64,000 bases of DNA from Streptomyces sp. SAI-135 (GTDB lineage Bacteria; Actinomycetota; Actinomycetes; Streptomycetales; Streptomycetaceae). Position 1 is the first letter of the stretch. Each line of letters begins with the position of its first letter. The notes beneath the pieces are model-generated. The model was given only the letters and a program-made list of their open reading frames with translations. It was not told the origin of the DNA and did no database searches. Shown one piece after another: positions 1-8,258 of the stretch. The stretch lies in contig NZ_JARXYP010000002.1 in the NCBI RefSeq assembly GCF_029893805.1, forward strand, positions 6,076,001 through 6,140,000, in the 5' to 3' direction. A program made the position numbers and the translations under genes.

Positions 1-376
1 GCTCCCTGCCCTCGCGCAGGGCGTCCAGGAGGGCACCGGTGGCCTCGACGGCGTCGTTGGGCAGTCCGAGGGCACGGGCGAAGACGTTGGTGGAGCCGCC
101 GGGAACCACGGCGAGGCCGGGCAGGTGCTCGGGATCGGGGCCGGCGTGCAGGAGGCCGTTGACCACCTCGTTGACGGTGCCGTCGCCGCCCAGGGCCACG
201 ACCAGGTCGATGTCCTTGCTCTCCGCCGCCTGCCGGCCCAGGTCGCGCGCGTGGCCGCGGTACTCGGTGGTGACCGCTTCGAGTTTCATCTCGCTCGCGA
301 GCGCGTGGATCAGGACATCGCGCGTACGTGCGCTTGTAGTGGTTGCCGCCGGATTGACCACGAGAAGTGCACGCAT
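1..376 (-). CDS. Diacylglycerol kinase-family lipid kinase, 3' part missing
   Basis: N-terminal 125 codons of a DAGK catalytic-domain protein (YegS/DgkB-like), which phosphorylates a lipid such as diacylglycerol with ATP at the membrane face. The start MRALLVVNPAA is the usual beginning of the family. Around residues 62-70 is GGDGTVNEV, the nucleotide-binding glycine motif, and further on PGGSTNVFAR, the second conserved motif. The gene runs off the left edge of the window, so the C-terminal half is not visible. It is divergent from the small membrane protein at 546. The family assignment is secure; the exact lipid substrate is not. Confidence 0.88.
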   Translation of the reverse strand, partial: MRALLVVNPAATTTSARTRDVLIHALASEMKLEAVTTEYRGHARDLGRQAAESKDIDLVVALGGDGTVNEVVNGLLHAGPDPEHLPGLAVVPGGSTNVFARALGLPNDAVEATGALLDALREGRE

Positions 377-545
377 GGGTTGCAGCGTACCTACTGGGTG
401 GTACCGGGCACAGGTCGAGGTAGGGGTCACGTAAGACTTCGGTGCGTGAACCTTGCCACGGGGGCGCGGGGCAACCCGCGCGCGGGAGTGTGCGTTGCCC
501 GCGCCTCACGGCGGCGGCTCCAGGGGCGAGGGCTACCCTTCAGGG

Positions 546-995
546 GTGAGCAGCGAGCAGACCCCCACCACCCCCGAGACCGCCGGTCCGCGCCCCCGGC
601 GCCTGACGTACGCCGCCGCCCTGACCGCGCTGGAAGGGCTCGCGCTCGTCGTGGGAGGCGTCTGGATGCTCGTGGAGGGCCTGGCCGGCGACCCGGACGA
701 CCGGCAGTCGGCCGTCACCGGGGGCATCACACTGATCGTCCTCGCCCTGCTGCCGCTCCTCGCCGCCCGTGGGCTGCTCGCGCGGCGCAGCTGGAGCCGG
801 GGCCCGGCCGTCATCACCCAGATCATGGCCCTGCCCGTCGCCTACAACCTCCTCCAGGCCGACAGCGTGGCGATCCCGGCGGGCATCGCCCTCGCGGTCG
901 TCGCGGTGGCCGCGCTGATCCTCCTGATCAACCCGGCGACCACCCAGGCCCTCGGGATCAGGGGGCCGGGACGGGCACAGGACGGCAAGCAGTAG
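546..995 (+). CDS. Small integral membrane protein, unknown function
   Basis: 149 codons from GTG. The N-terminal ~20 residues are hydrophilic (SSEQTPTTPE). They are followed by about four hydrophobic segments: near residues 26-45, 60-80, 92-110 and 115-135. The C-terminal tail is charged (GPGRAQDGKQ). The GTG at 546 is chosen because the reading frame upstream of it is low-complexity and reads like non-coding sequence; a GTG further upstream would give 180 aa. I recognise it only as a typical conserved actinobacterial membrane protein and assign no function. It converges on the sigma-factor gene with about 100 bases between. Confidence 0.75.
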   Translation: MSSEQTPTTPETAGPRPRRLTYAAALTALEGLALVVGGVWMLVEGLAGDPDDRQSAVTGGITLIVLALLPLLAARGLLARRSWSRGPAVITQIMALPVAYNLLQADSVAIPAGIALAVVAVAALILLINPATTQALGIRGPGRAQDGKQ

Positions 996-1098
996 CCGTA
1001 CGCCGGAGCCGCGGCGCCCGATCTGCGGCCGAGGCGGCCTGCCGTCGTCCCGGGACCTGAGCGGGTGCGCCGGATCCGGCTGGGCAGGCCGGGTCGGC

Positions 1099-1926
1099 CT
1101 ACTCCTCCACCAGCAGCTTCTCCCGGAGCTGGGCCAGAGTGCGGGCCAGGAGACGGGAGACGTGCATCTGGGAGATGCCCACCTCCTGCGCGATCTGCGA
1201 CTGGGTCATGTTGCCGAAGAAGCGGAGGAGAAGGATTCGCTTCTCGCGCGGAGGCAGGTCCTCCAGGAGCGGCTTCAGCGACTCCCGGTACTCCACGCCC
1301 TCCAGCGCCTCGTCCTCCGCGCCGAGGGTGTCCGCCACCGCCGGGGACTCGTCGTCCGTGTCGGGAACGTCCAGGGACAGCGTGGAGTACGCGTTGGCGG
1401 ACTCCAGGCCCTCCAGGACCTCCTCCTCCGAGATGCCCAGCTTCTCGGCCAGTTCATGAACCGTGGGGGAGCGGCCGTGCAGCTGGGAGAGCTCCGCCGT
1501 CGCCGTGGTGAGCGCGAGACGCAGCTCCTGGAGCCTGCGCGGGACGCGGACCGCCCAGCCCTTGTCGCGGAAGTGGCGCTTGATCTCTCCGACGACCGTG
1601 GGAGTCGCGTACGTCGAGAACTCGACGCCGCGGTCCGGGTCGAACCGGTCGACCGACTTGATCAGGCCGATCGTGGCGACCTGGGTGAGGTCGTCCAGCG
1701 GCTCACCGCGGTTGCGGAAGCGGCGCGCGAGGTGCTCGACGAGCGGCAGGTGCATCCGGACCAGCTGGTTGCGCAGCTCCGCGTACTCCGGGCTGCCGTC
1801 CTTCAGCGCCCGCAGCTCGACGAAAAGGGCGCGTGCCCCGCTGCGGTCCTGTGGATCGTGCCGCGGGACCGGCGTGTTGTTCGCGCCCGCCGCGCCGTCC
1901 TCTGCGTTTCGCTCGTGCTCGCTCAT
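1099..1926 (-). CDS. sigH: SigB/SigF/SigG-family stress sigma factor (SigH-like)
   Basis: 275-residue alternative sigma factor. Region 2 is clear (EPLDDLTQVATIGLIKSVDRFD, then GVEFSTYATPTVVGEIKRHFRDKGW), followed by VRVPRRLQEL. A region 3 helix-turn-helix lies around residues 150-200 and region 4.2 near the end (MTQSQIAQEVGISQMHVSRL). This is the SigB/F/G group that controls osmotic and developmental stress genes in Streptomyces. The ATG at 1926 gives the normal family length, but its ribosome site is weak and the frame stays open far upstream to 2697 (separate entry). It sits downstream of an anti-sigma gene and a UBP zinc-finger gene, the arrangement of the S. coelicolor sigH locus, where multiple SigH forms have been reported. 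The symbol rests on that context plus family. Confidence 0.88.
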   Translation of the reverse strand: MSEHERNAEDGAAGANNTPVPRHDPQDRSGARALFVELRALKDGSPEYAELRNQLVRMHLPLVEHLARRFRNRGEPLDDLTQVATIGLIKSVDRFDPDRGVEFSTYATPTVVGEIKRHFRDKGWAVRVPRRLQELRLALTTATAELSQLHGRSPTVHELAEKLGISEEEVLEGLESANAYSTLSLDVPDTDDESPAVADTLGAEDEALEGVEYRESLKPLLEDLPPREKRILLLRFFGNMTQSQIAQEVGISQMHVSRLLARTLAQLREKLLVEE

Positions 1927-2697
1927 CGTCCCGCCCGTCGCCCTTCCACGAGCCCTCGCCTCCGTCGGCACAGGGACGACCCCGGCCGGCCCTGCCGGAG
2001 GCGCACCCTGCACGGCACCCTTCCGATCACGCTGCCCGTCGTCCAGGAAGCCGGTCGCCGTCGTGTCGACGACGTCCTCCTCCGGATGAGGCCGGGCCTG
2101 CTCGGGGATGCCGTCGATGCCGGCCGCCATGCGACGGGATCCGCCGGGGCCGTCGTCACCCAGGCTGTCGGCGCCGCTCGGGCAGGGAGGACGGTGTCCG
2201 TCCTCGGCCGGCAGCTCCCGTGTGCCGCGCTCTTCGTCCCGCACCGGCCCGTCCCCGTTCCTCACGCCGGCCCGGGTCCCGCGCCGCGCTGTTTGTAGAG
2301 GCTGATCGAAACGGTCTTGTCCTCGTCCACGGCCGACGAGACCTTGCCCGCGAGGGCCGAGAGAACGGTCCAGGCGAAGGTGTCCCGTGACGGTGCGTGA
2401 CCGTCCGTGGTCGGGGCCGAGACGGTGACCTCCAGCGAGTCGTCGACGAGCCGGAAGACACAGCTGAGCACCGAGCCGGGCACGGCCTGCTGGAGCAGGA
2501 TCGCGCAGGCCTCGTCCACCGCGATGCGCAGGTCCTCGATCTCGTCGAGGGTGAAGTCCAAACGGGCTGCGAGGCCGGCCGTGGCCGTCCGCAGCACCGA
2601 CAGGTAGGCACCCGCGGCCGGCAGCCGGACTTCCACGAAGTCCTGGGTCGCGGGCTCGCCTGCGATCTGGGACACCCTCACCTCCAAGGTGGTACAA
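1927..2697 (-). other. Open in-frame N-terminal extension of the sigma factor, overlapping the anti-sigma gene
   Basis: The sigma frame has no stop codon for 257 further codons upstream of 1926, up to an ATG at 2697, giving a possible 532-residue product. Codons between 2262 and 2675 lie in a different frame of the anti-sigma gene. The 335 bases between the anti-sigma stop (2262) and the sigma ATG (1926) belong to no other gene and are fully open. The extension is rich in R, G, P and D and shows no domain. In S. coelicolor, extended SigH translation products that are proteolytically trimmed have been reported, so the openness may be functional. Open frames are also common by chance in this GC range. 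Confidence 0.5.
2262..2675 (-). CDS. prsH: Anti-sigma factor, RsbW-like GHKL protein
   Basis: 137 codons from GTG (VSQIAGEPATQDFVEVRLP). The ribosome site GGAGGTGAGG lies a few bases upstream and fixes this start over a longer upstream frame. The sequence has the RsbW/SpoIIAB layout: an N-terminal beta strand, a helix with LRTATAGLAARLDFTLDEIEDL, then RIAVDEACAILLQQ as the N-box helix. A C-terminal strand pair ends in DKTVSISLYKQ. Such proteins bind and silence SigB-type sigma factors. It lies directly upstream of the sigma gene and is probably its partner (PrsH/UshX in S. coelicolor). The usual ATP-lid glycine motif is hard to see, so kinase activity is doubtful. Pairing is inferred from position. 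Confidence 0.85.
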   Translation of the reverse strand: MSQIAGEPATQDFVEVRLPAAGAYLSVLRTATAGLAARLDFTLDEIEDLRIAVDEACAILLQQAVPGSVLSCVFRLVDDSLEVTVSAPTTDGHAPSRDTFAWTVLSALAGKVSSAVDEDKTVSISLYKQRGAGPGPA

Positions 2698-2885
2698 GCT
2701 TTACGGGGGCCGAGGGTCGCCCCCCGGAGTAACGCGACGTGTGGTTCAGCGGTGACGCTACCGCGCTCTCGACTTTCCTGTCCCCGGGACCCCAACCCCT
2801 TGCCGTCACTCACAGTAAAACTGTGGACACGCTCCGTGTCTAGGGGTTTGCGGCTCCAATTGGGAAGAACGCGCGCCGGGTTGAC

Positions 2886-2911
2886 GTACCCAGACGTCAG
2901 ACGGTCGAACC
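2886..2911 (-). promoter_or_regulatory. SigB-type promoter upstream of anti-sigma/sigma genes
   Basis: On the minus strand GGTT (2911-2908) is followed by 16 bases and GGGTAC (2891-2886). This matches the GNNT-N16-GGGTAY pattern of SigB/SigH promoters. Transcription would begin near 2878 and lead into the anti-sigma and sigma genes, which suggests autoregulation. Confidence 0.6.
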
Positions 2912-2935
2912 GTCCTGGAACCCGAGGGTCCAGGG

Positions 2936-3196
2936 TCACACAAGGACATGGTCGACGAAGCACCAACGCCAGTTCTCACCTGGCTCGTGGGTCCGCATGA
3001 TCGGGTGGTCGGAGTCCTTGTGGTGCTTCGTCGCGTGTTGTCCCGGCGAGGAGTCGCAGCAGCCGACGTGACCGCAGGACAGGCACAGGCGCAGTTGTAC
3101 CGGGTGGGTACCGTCCCTCAGGCACTCCGGGCACGTCTCGCTGAGCGGCTCGGGCTCCGGGTGCGGCAGCGCGTCGGCGTGCGTGCACTGTTTCAT
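2936..3196 (-). CDS. UBP-type zinc finger protein (UshY-like)
   Basis: 86 residues starting MKQCTHADALPH. Cysteines and histidines follow a ZnF-UBP layout: TCPECL around residue 22, LCLSCGHVGCCDSS around residues 38-51, then HATKHHKDSDHPIM and a C-terminal WRWCFVDHVLV. In eukaryotes this fold binds ubiquitin C-termini; in actinomycetes its role is unknown. It is the first gene of the stress-sigma locus. Because the SigB-type promoter lies after its stop codon, the downstream pair may be expressed with or without it. It is divergent from the antiporter, with 85 bases between. Confidence 0.85.
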   Translation of the reverse strand: MKQCTHADALPHPEPEPLSETCPECLRDGTHPVQLRLCLSCGHVGCCDSSPGQHATKHHKDSDHPIMRTHEPGENWRWCFVDHVLV

Positions 3197-3281
3197 GATT
3201 GCCAGGTTACGACGGCCGCGCGGGCGGCCGCGCGGAAAAAGAGGGCGGGCGCACGACGATGGACGAGGGCGGGCGAGGGTC

Positions 3282-4880
3282 ATGGACGTGATGCCACTGC
3301 TGTTGCTGGTGGCGGGAAGCGCGGCGATCGCCGCGGCCGCCCGGCGCACCCCCGTACCGGCGCCCCTTCTGCTGGTCGCCGCCGGACTGCTGGTCTCCTA
3401 CGTGCCCGGGGTCCCCGAGTACACGCTCGATCCGGAGGTGGTCCTGCCCCTCATCCTGCCGCCGCTGCTGCACACCGCGGCCACCGACAGCTCCTATCTC
3501 GACCTCCGGGCCCAGATGCGGCCCGTGGCGCTGCTGTCGGTGGGATACGTGCTCTTCGCGACCTTCGTCGTCGGCTGGGCGGCGTACCAAATCGTGCCGG
3601 GCCTCTCGCTGACCGGGGCGCTCGTTCTGGGTGCGGTGGTGGCGCCGCCGGACGCGGTCGCGGCGACGGCGGTGGCACGCCGCGTGGGGCTGCCCTCGCG
3701 GATCACGACCATCCTGCAGGGCGAGTCCCTGGTGAACGACGCCACCGCGATCACCGCCTACCGGGTCGCGCTCGCGGCCGCGGTCGGCGAGGGCGCCACC
3801 TGGGCCGGCGGCATCGGCGAGTTCCTGCTCGCCGCGGTCGGCGGGGTCGCGGTCGGCCTGGTGCTGATGGTGCCCATCCACTGGCTGCGCACGCACCTGA
3901 AGGAACCGCTGCTCCAGAACACGCTCTCCCTGCTGATCCCGTTCGTCGCCTACGCGGCGGCCGAGCAGTTCCACGCCTCCGGAGTGCTTGCGGTCGTCGT
4001 GGTGGCCCTCTTCCTCGGACACCGCGCGTGGGAGGTCGACTTCGCGACGCGCCTCCAGGAGGACGCCGTCTGGAAGATGGTCGCCTTCGTCCTGGAGTCG
4101 TCGGTCTTCGCCCTCATCGGGCTGCAACTGCCCGTCGTGCTCAGGGGCCTCGGGGAGTACGAGGGCGGCAGCGCGGTCTGGTACGCGATCGCCGTCTTCC
4201 TCGTGGTCGTCGTGTCGAGGTTCGTGTGGGTCTATCCGGCGACCTTCCTGCCGCGCATGCTGTCCGCGCGGATCCGCGGGCGTGAGGACAACCCCACCTG
4301 GAAGGGGCCGTTCGTCATCGCCTGGGCCGGGATGCGGGGCGTGGTCTCGCTGGCGATCGCCTTCTCGATCCCGGAGCACCTGCACGACGGCGAGCCGTTC
4401 GAGGGGCGCAACCTGATCCTCTTCCTCACCTTCACGACGGTCATCGGCACCCTCGTCGTCCAGGGCGTCACCCTGCCCCCGCTGATCCGCATGCTGAAGC
4501 TTCCCGGACGCGACCAGCAGGCCGAGACGCTCGCCGAGGCCAACGCCCAGGCGCAGGCCTCGCGGGCCGCCGAACGGCGCCTGGACGAACTCCTCTCCGA
4601 CGAGCGCAACGCCCTCCCGCCGCCCCTCGCCGACCGGCTGCGCATGGTCCTGGAGCGCCGCCGCAACGCCGTCTGGGAACGCCTCGGCCAGTCCAACCCC
4701 CTCACCGGCGAGACCGTGGACGACACCTACCGCCGGCTGTCCCGGGAGATGATCGGCGCCGAGCGCTCGGTGTTCGTGAAGCTGCGGGACCTGCGCTACA
4801 TCGACGACGAGATGCTGCGGACCCTGCTGCGCAGACTGGATTTGGAGGAGGCGGCGGCCTATCGGGAGGCGGCCGAGTAG
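3282..4880 (+). CDS. Na+/H+ antiporter, CPA1 family
   Basis: 532 residues, monovalent cation:proton antiporter of the NhaP/NhaG type in the cytoplasmic membrane. It starts MDVMPLLLLVAG, with about 12 hydrophobic segments up to residue ~400. Family motifs include LPLILPPLLH, GALVLGAVVAPPDAVAATAV and LVNDATAITAYRVA (the conserved ND pair of the ion site). Further on is WAGMRGVVSLAIAFSIP. A hydrophilic cytoplasmic tail (~120 residues, helical and charged) ends the protein. The ribosome site GAGGG lies just upstream of the ATG. Its position beside an osmotic-stress sigma locus fits a role in ion homeostasis; that link is inference. Confidence 0.9.
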   Translation: MDVMPLLLLVAGSAAIAAAARRTPVPAPLLLVAAGLLVSYVPGVPEYTLDPEVVLPLILPPLLHTAATDSSYLDLRAQMRPVALLSVGYVLFATFVVGWAAYQIVPGLSLTGALVLGAVVAPPDAVAATAVARRVGLPSRITTILQGESLVNDATAITAYRVALAAAVGEGATWAGGIGEFLLAAVGGVAVGLVLMVPIHWLRTHLKEPLLQNTLSLLIPFVAYAAAEQFHASGVLAVVVVALFLGHRAWEVDFATRLQEDAVWKMVAFVLESSVFALIGLQLPVVLRGLGEYEGGSAVWYAIAVFLVVVVSRFVWVYPATFLPRMLSARIRGREDNPTWKGPFVIAWAGMRGVVSLAIAFSIPEHLHDGEPFEGRNLILFLTFTTVIGTLVVQGVTLPPLIRMLKLPGRDQQAETLAEANAQAQASRAAERRLDELLSDERNALPPPLADRLRMVLERRRNAVWERLGQSNPLTGETVDDTYRRLSREMIGAERSVFVKLRDLRYIDDEMLRTLLRRLDLEEAAAYREAAE

Positions 4881-4892
4881 GGCGGGCGGAGC

Positions 4893-5786
4893 TCAGGGGA
4901 AGGGGCGGCCCGTGACCACCGCCGCGAGCGTCGACCCGCGCGGGAAGGCGCCCTCCTCGGCGAGGGCGACCAGTCCATAGAGCAACTTGGCGACATAGAG
5001 ACGTTCCACGGGGACGCCGTGGCGGTCCTCGAAGTCCGTTGCGAAGGCGTCCAGTTCGGGTGTGGTGCGGGCGTAGCCGCCGAAGTGGAAGCGGTCGTCG
5101 AGTGTCCAGTCGCCGCGGCGGGCGCCGAAGGCGAGGTGTTGCAGGGACTCTGTGTCGCGGTGCAGGAAGCCGCCCTTGAGGACGGGAACGCCCAGGCAGC
5201 GCTGGCCGGGGGCGAGTCCGGCCGCGAGGCCCGCCAGGGTGCCGCCGGTGCCGCAGGCGATCGCGACCACGTCCGCCTGACCGGCGAGCTCCTCGCCGAG
5301 CGCGCGGCAGCCGCGTACCGCGAGCGCGTTGGTGCCGCCCTCCGGGACGACGTACGCGTCCTCGGCGTCCGCCGCGCGCAGCACGCGCGCGAGGTCGTCC
5401 GGTTCGGACTTGCGGCGGTACGTCGACCGGTCGACGAAGTGCAGTCGCATGCCGTCGGCCGCGCACCGGGTCAGGGAGGGGTTCAGGGGGCGGCCGGCGA
5501 GTTCGTCACCGCGGACCACGCCGACCGTGGGCAGGCCCAGGAGGCGGCCCGCGGCGGCCGTGGCGCGCAGATGGTTGGAGTACGCGCCGCCGAAGGTGAC
5601 GACCGCACGGCCGGCCGCCGCGGTGAGGTTCGGCGCGAGCTTGCGCCACTTGTTGCCGATGAGCTCCGGGTGGATCAGGTCGTCGCGCTTGAGGAGGAGG
5701 CGCAGGCCGTACCGGGCGAAGCGGGGGTCCGACAGCTCCTGCAAGGGCGAGGGCAGACGGGGGCGCAGGGTGTCGAGGCCGGTCAC
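4893..5786 (-). CDS. PLP-dependent 1-aminocyclopropane-1-carboxylate deaminase / D-cysteine desulfhydrase family
   Basis: 297 residues, fold type II PLP enzyme. LLLKRDDLIHPELIGNKWRKL around residues 31-51 carries the PLP lysine in the NKW motif. FGGAYSNHLRATAA follows (serine/asparagine contact to the cofactor), then the glycine loop CGTGGTLAG. Relatives either open the ACC ring or release H2S from D-cysteine; the sequence does not decide, and many bacterial members are D-cysteine desulfhydrases. GTG start with GAGGG upstream. It is 22 bases downstream of the amidase gene on the same strand and probably co-transcribed with it. At about 297 residues it is slightly short for the family. Confidence 0.85.
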   Translation of the reverse strand: MTGLDTLRPRLPSPLQELSDPRFARYGLRLLLKRDDLIHPELIGNKWRKLAPNLTAAAGRAVVTFGGAYSNHLRATAAAGRLLGLPTVGVVRGDELAGRPLNPSLTRCAADGMRLHFVDRSTYRRKSEPDDLARVLRAADAEDAYVVPEGGTNALAVRGCRALGEELAGQADVVAIACGTGGTLAGLAAGLAPGQRCLGVPVLKGGFLHRDTESLQHLAFGARRGDWTLDDRFHFGGYARTTPELDAFATDFEDRHGVPVERLYVAKLLYGLVALAEEGAFPRGSTLAAVVTGRPFP

Positions 5787-5808
5787 GCCCTCATTGTGAC
5801 CTGCGGGG

Positions 5809-6399
5809 TCACTTCAGGCGCTCCCGGATCCGGCCCCGCAGCCAGGCCATCGTGAAGCCCCGCGGGTCCACCTTGCCCGGCTGCCACTCCAGATGGCCGA
5901 TGACCGACCGTTCCGTCCAGCCGTGGTGGCGGCACACCGCCGCGGAGACCCGCTCGATCGCCGTGAGCTGGGCCGCGGGCCAGGGATCCTCGCCGTCACC
6001 GAGGTTCTCGCACTCGAAGCCGTAGAAGTGGCGGTTGCCGTCGGTGTTGGCCTCGTTGTCGAGGGGGAGCGCCTTCTCCGCGATGACCGCGCGCAGGACG
6101 TCGTCGTCGCCGAGACCTGCGTGGTTGGCGCGGCCGTAACCGACCAGGTGGACGGTGCCGTCCTTGGTGATGACCCCGTGGCACAGCGGGCCGGGCAGGC
6201 CGGTGTAGCCCTTGCGGCACAGCTCCACCGTCGCCGCGGCGCCCTTGGTCACCGTGTGGTGGATCATCACGCCGTGCACCGGGCCCCAGGCGCCGACGTG
6301 GTTGCGGTTGTGGTGCTCCCAGTCGCCGACCTCGACGACGGTGGCGCCCTCCGCCCGCAGCACGGCCAGGAATCTGCCCGCGGACATGGGTGAGGCCAT
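5809..6399 (-). CDS. N-acetylmuramoyl-L-alanine amidase, amidase_2 family
   Basis: 196 residues. The amidase_2 (PGRP-like) zinc fold is visible: VHGVMIHHTVTKG holds the first zinc histidine, FYGFECENLGDG the central strand, and VIGHLEWQPGKVDPRGF the second histidine and the Asp/Lys region. It would cleave the bond between MurNAc and L-Ala of peptidoglycan. There is no signal peptide at the ATG chosen, which has a strong GGAGG at a good distance, so secretion is not evident and a role inside the cell or after lysis is possible. It is the first gene of a two-gene operon with the PLP enzyme. Confidence 0.88.
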   Translation of the reverse strand: MASPMSAGRFLAVLRAEGATVVEVGDWEHHNRNHVGAWGPVHGVMIHHTVTKGAAATVELCRKGYTGLPGPLCHGVITKDGTVHLVGYGRANHAGLGDDDVLRAVIAEKALPLDNEANTDGNRHFYGFECENLGDGEDPWPAAQLTAIERVSAAVCRHHGWTERSVIGHLEWQPGKVDPRGFTMAWLRGRIRERLK

Positions 6400-6711
6400 G
6401 ACTGCCTCCTTCGCACTGCGTGCCGGCCGCCGACCGCGGCCGGCCCCTACCCCTGCTTGTACCGAAAGCGGCCCGCTCCGACTCCTGCTTCGCACAGCGT
6501 GCGAGCCGATTCGGACACGCAAATTCCGGTCCTGCCACGGGAGCTGACTGGACGTCAGCGGATAGGAACCGCGCATATGCCCAGCCTCGTGGTGATCCAT
6601 TCCCGCTCTTTCGGGTAATAGCACCGCCACGCTCCGTGAGGAAGGCTTGCTCCTGCACATCAATGCCCGGGGGCAGATCGCGTCCGGGCATGTACCGGGA
6701 GGGCATTTCTC
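6400..6711. other. Divergent intergenic region, amidase / encapsulin
   Basis: 312 bases hold the promoters of the amidase (leftward) and the encapsulin gene (rightward). No open frame with coding character, no inverted repeat of note and no convincing -35/-10 pair was found. The ribosome site for the encapsulin is GGGAGGG just before 6712. Confidence 0.5.
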
Positions 6712-8118
6712 ATGTCGGTAGGCGAAGAGGTCCGCACCGAGCAGGACCGGCCGCAGCAGAGCCTCGGCACGGCGGCCGCGCGGAACCTGGCCACCACCAC
6801 CAAGTCCGCACCCCAGATGCAGGAGATCAGCTCCCGCTGGCTGCTGCGCATGCTGCCCTGGGTGAACGTCCAGGGCGGTACGTACCGGGTCAACCGACGC
6901 CTGAGCTACGCCGTGGGCGACGGCCGGGTGACCTTCGTCAAGACCGGGGACCGGGTCGAGGTGATCCCGGACGAGCTGCGCGAGCTGCCGGCCCTCAGGT
7001 CGTACGAGGACGACGAAGTGCTCTCCGAGCTCGCCCGGCGCTGCCAGCAGCGGGAGTTCACCCCGGGTTCGGTGATCGCCTCCTTCGGTGCCCAGGCCGA
7101 CGAGGTGTACCTGCTGGCGCACGGCAGGGTGGAGAAGGTCGGCACCGGGCCCTACGGCGACGACGCGGTGCTCGGAGTCCTCGCCGACGGCGCCTACTTC
7201 GGCGACCAGGCGCTCCTGGACCCGGACGCCATCTGGGAGTACACCGCCCGCGCGGCCACCGCCTGCACGGTCCTCGTGCTGCCCCGCCAGGACGTCGACC
7301 AGGTGGCGGAGCGTGCCGAAGCCCTGCGCGAGCACCTCCGCGAGCAGCGCGCGATCCCCTCGCAGCGCACCAACAAGTACGGCGAGAAGGAGATCGACCT
7401 CGCGGCGGGCCACGAGGGCGAGCCCGACATCCCGCACACCTTCGTCGACTACGACGCCCGGCCCCGCGAGTACGAACTGAGCATCGCCCAGACCGTGCTG
7501 CGCATCCACACGCGGGTGGCCGACCTCTACAACCAGCCGATGAACCAGACGGAACAGCAGATCCGGCTGACCGTCGAGGCACTCAAGGAGCGCCAGGAGC
7601 ACGAGCTCGTCAACAACCGTGAGTTCGGCCTGCTGAACAACTGCGAGTACGACCAGCGGCTCCAGCCGCACGACGGTGTGCCCAGCCCGGACGACCTCGA
7701 CGAGCTGCTCAGCCGCCGCCGGGGCACCAAGCTGCTGCTCGCCCACCCGCGCGCGATCTCCGCGATCGGCCGTGAGCTCAACAAGCGCGGGCTGGTCCCC
7801 GAGACCATCGACGTGGGCGGCAACCGCATCCCCACCTGGCGCGGGGTGCCGATCTACCCGTGCAACAAGATCCCGGTCACCCCGGAGCGGACCACCTCGA
7901 TCATCGCCATGCGTACCGGTGAGGCCGACCAGGGGGTCATCGGCCTCCAGCAGGCCGGTATCCCCGACGAGATCGAGCCGAGTCTGTCGGTGCGGTTCAT
8001 GGGCATCAACGAACAGTCGATCATCAAGTACCTGGTGACGGCCTACTACTCGGCGGCCGTGCTGGTGCCGGACGCGCTCGGGGTCCTGGAGAACGTCGAG
8101 ATCGGCCGCTGGAGGTGA
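6712..8118 (+). CDS. eshA: Family 2B encapsulin shell protein with cyclic-nucleotide-binding-like insertion (EshA)
   Basis: 468 residues. The N-terminal arm ends in NLATTTKSAPQMQEISSRWLLRMLPWVNVQGGTYRVNRR. A cNMP-binding-like domain is inserted at about residues 100-210 (REFTPGSVIASFGAQADEVYLL, GAYFGDQALL). Then comes the HK97-type shell domain (REYELSIAQTVLRIHTRVADLYNQPMNQTEQQ, LLAHPRAISAIGREL) to the C-terminus. This order defines family 2B encapsulins, which self-assemble into protein compartments. EshA in S. griseus and S. coelicolor was first described as a cyclic-nucleotide-binding protein needed for normal development. Here the next gene is a polyprenyl synthase, a known cargo class for family 2B. 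Ligand for the inserted domain is not known from sequence. Confidence 0.92.
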   Translation: MSVGEEVRTEQDRPQQSLGTAAARNLATTTKSAPQMQEISSRWLLRMLPWVNVQGGTYRVNRRLSYAVGDGRVTFVKTGDRVEVIPDELRELPALRSYEDDEVLSELARRCQQREFTPGSVIASFGAQADEVYLLAHGRVEKVGTGPYGDDAVLGVLADGAYFGDQALLDPDAIWEYTARAATACTVLVLPRQDVDQVAERAEALREHLREQRAIPSQRTNKYGEKEIDLAAGHEGEPDIPHTFVDYDARPREYELSIAQTVLRIHTRVADLYNQPMNQTEQQIRLTVEALKERQEHELVNNREFGLLNNCEYDQRLQPHDGVPSPDDLDELLSRRRGTKLLLAHPRAISAIGRELNKRGLVPETIDVGGNRIPTWRGVPIYPCNKIPVTPERTTSIIAMRTGEADQGVIGLQQAGIPDEIEPSLSVRFMGINEQSIIKYLVTAYYSAAVLVPDALGVLENVEIGRWR

Positions 8119-8258
8119 CGTTCCTGCGCCCGGGAGCCGTGTCCCCGCCGACCGGGGTGGGTAGACCCCGGTCGAACACCGGGGCGGGGGCACCTCGGGG
8201 GAGCGCGGCCGCCCGCAGCGGGAGCGCCACCGTCCGCGGACTGACCGAGGGGGGTTCC

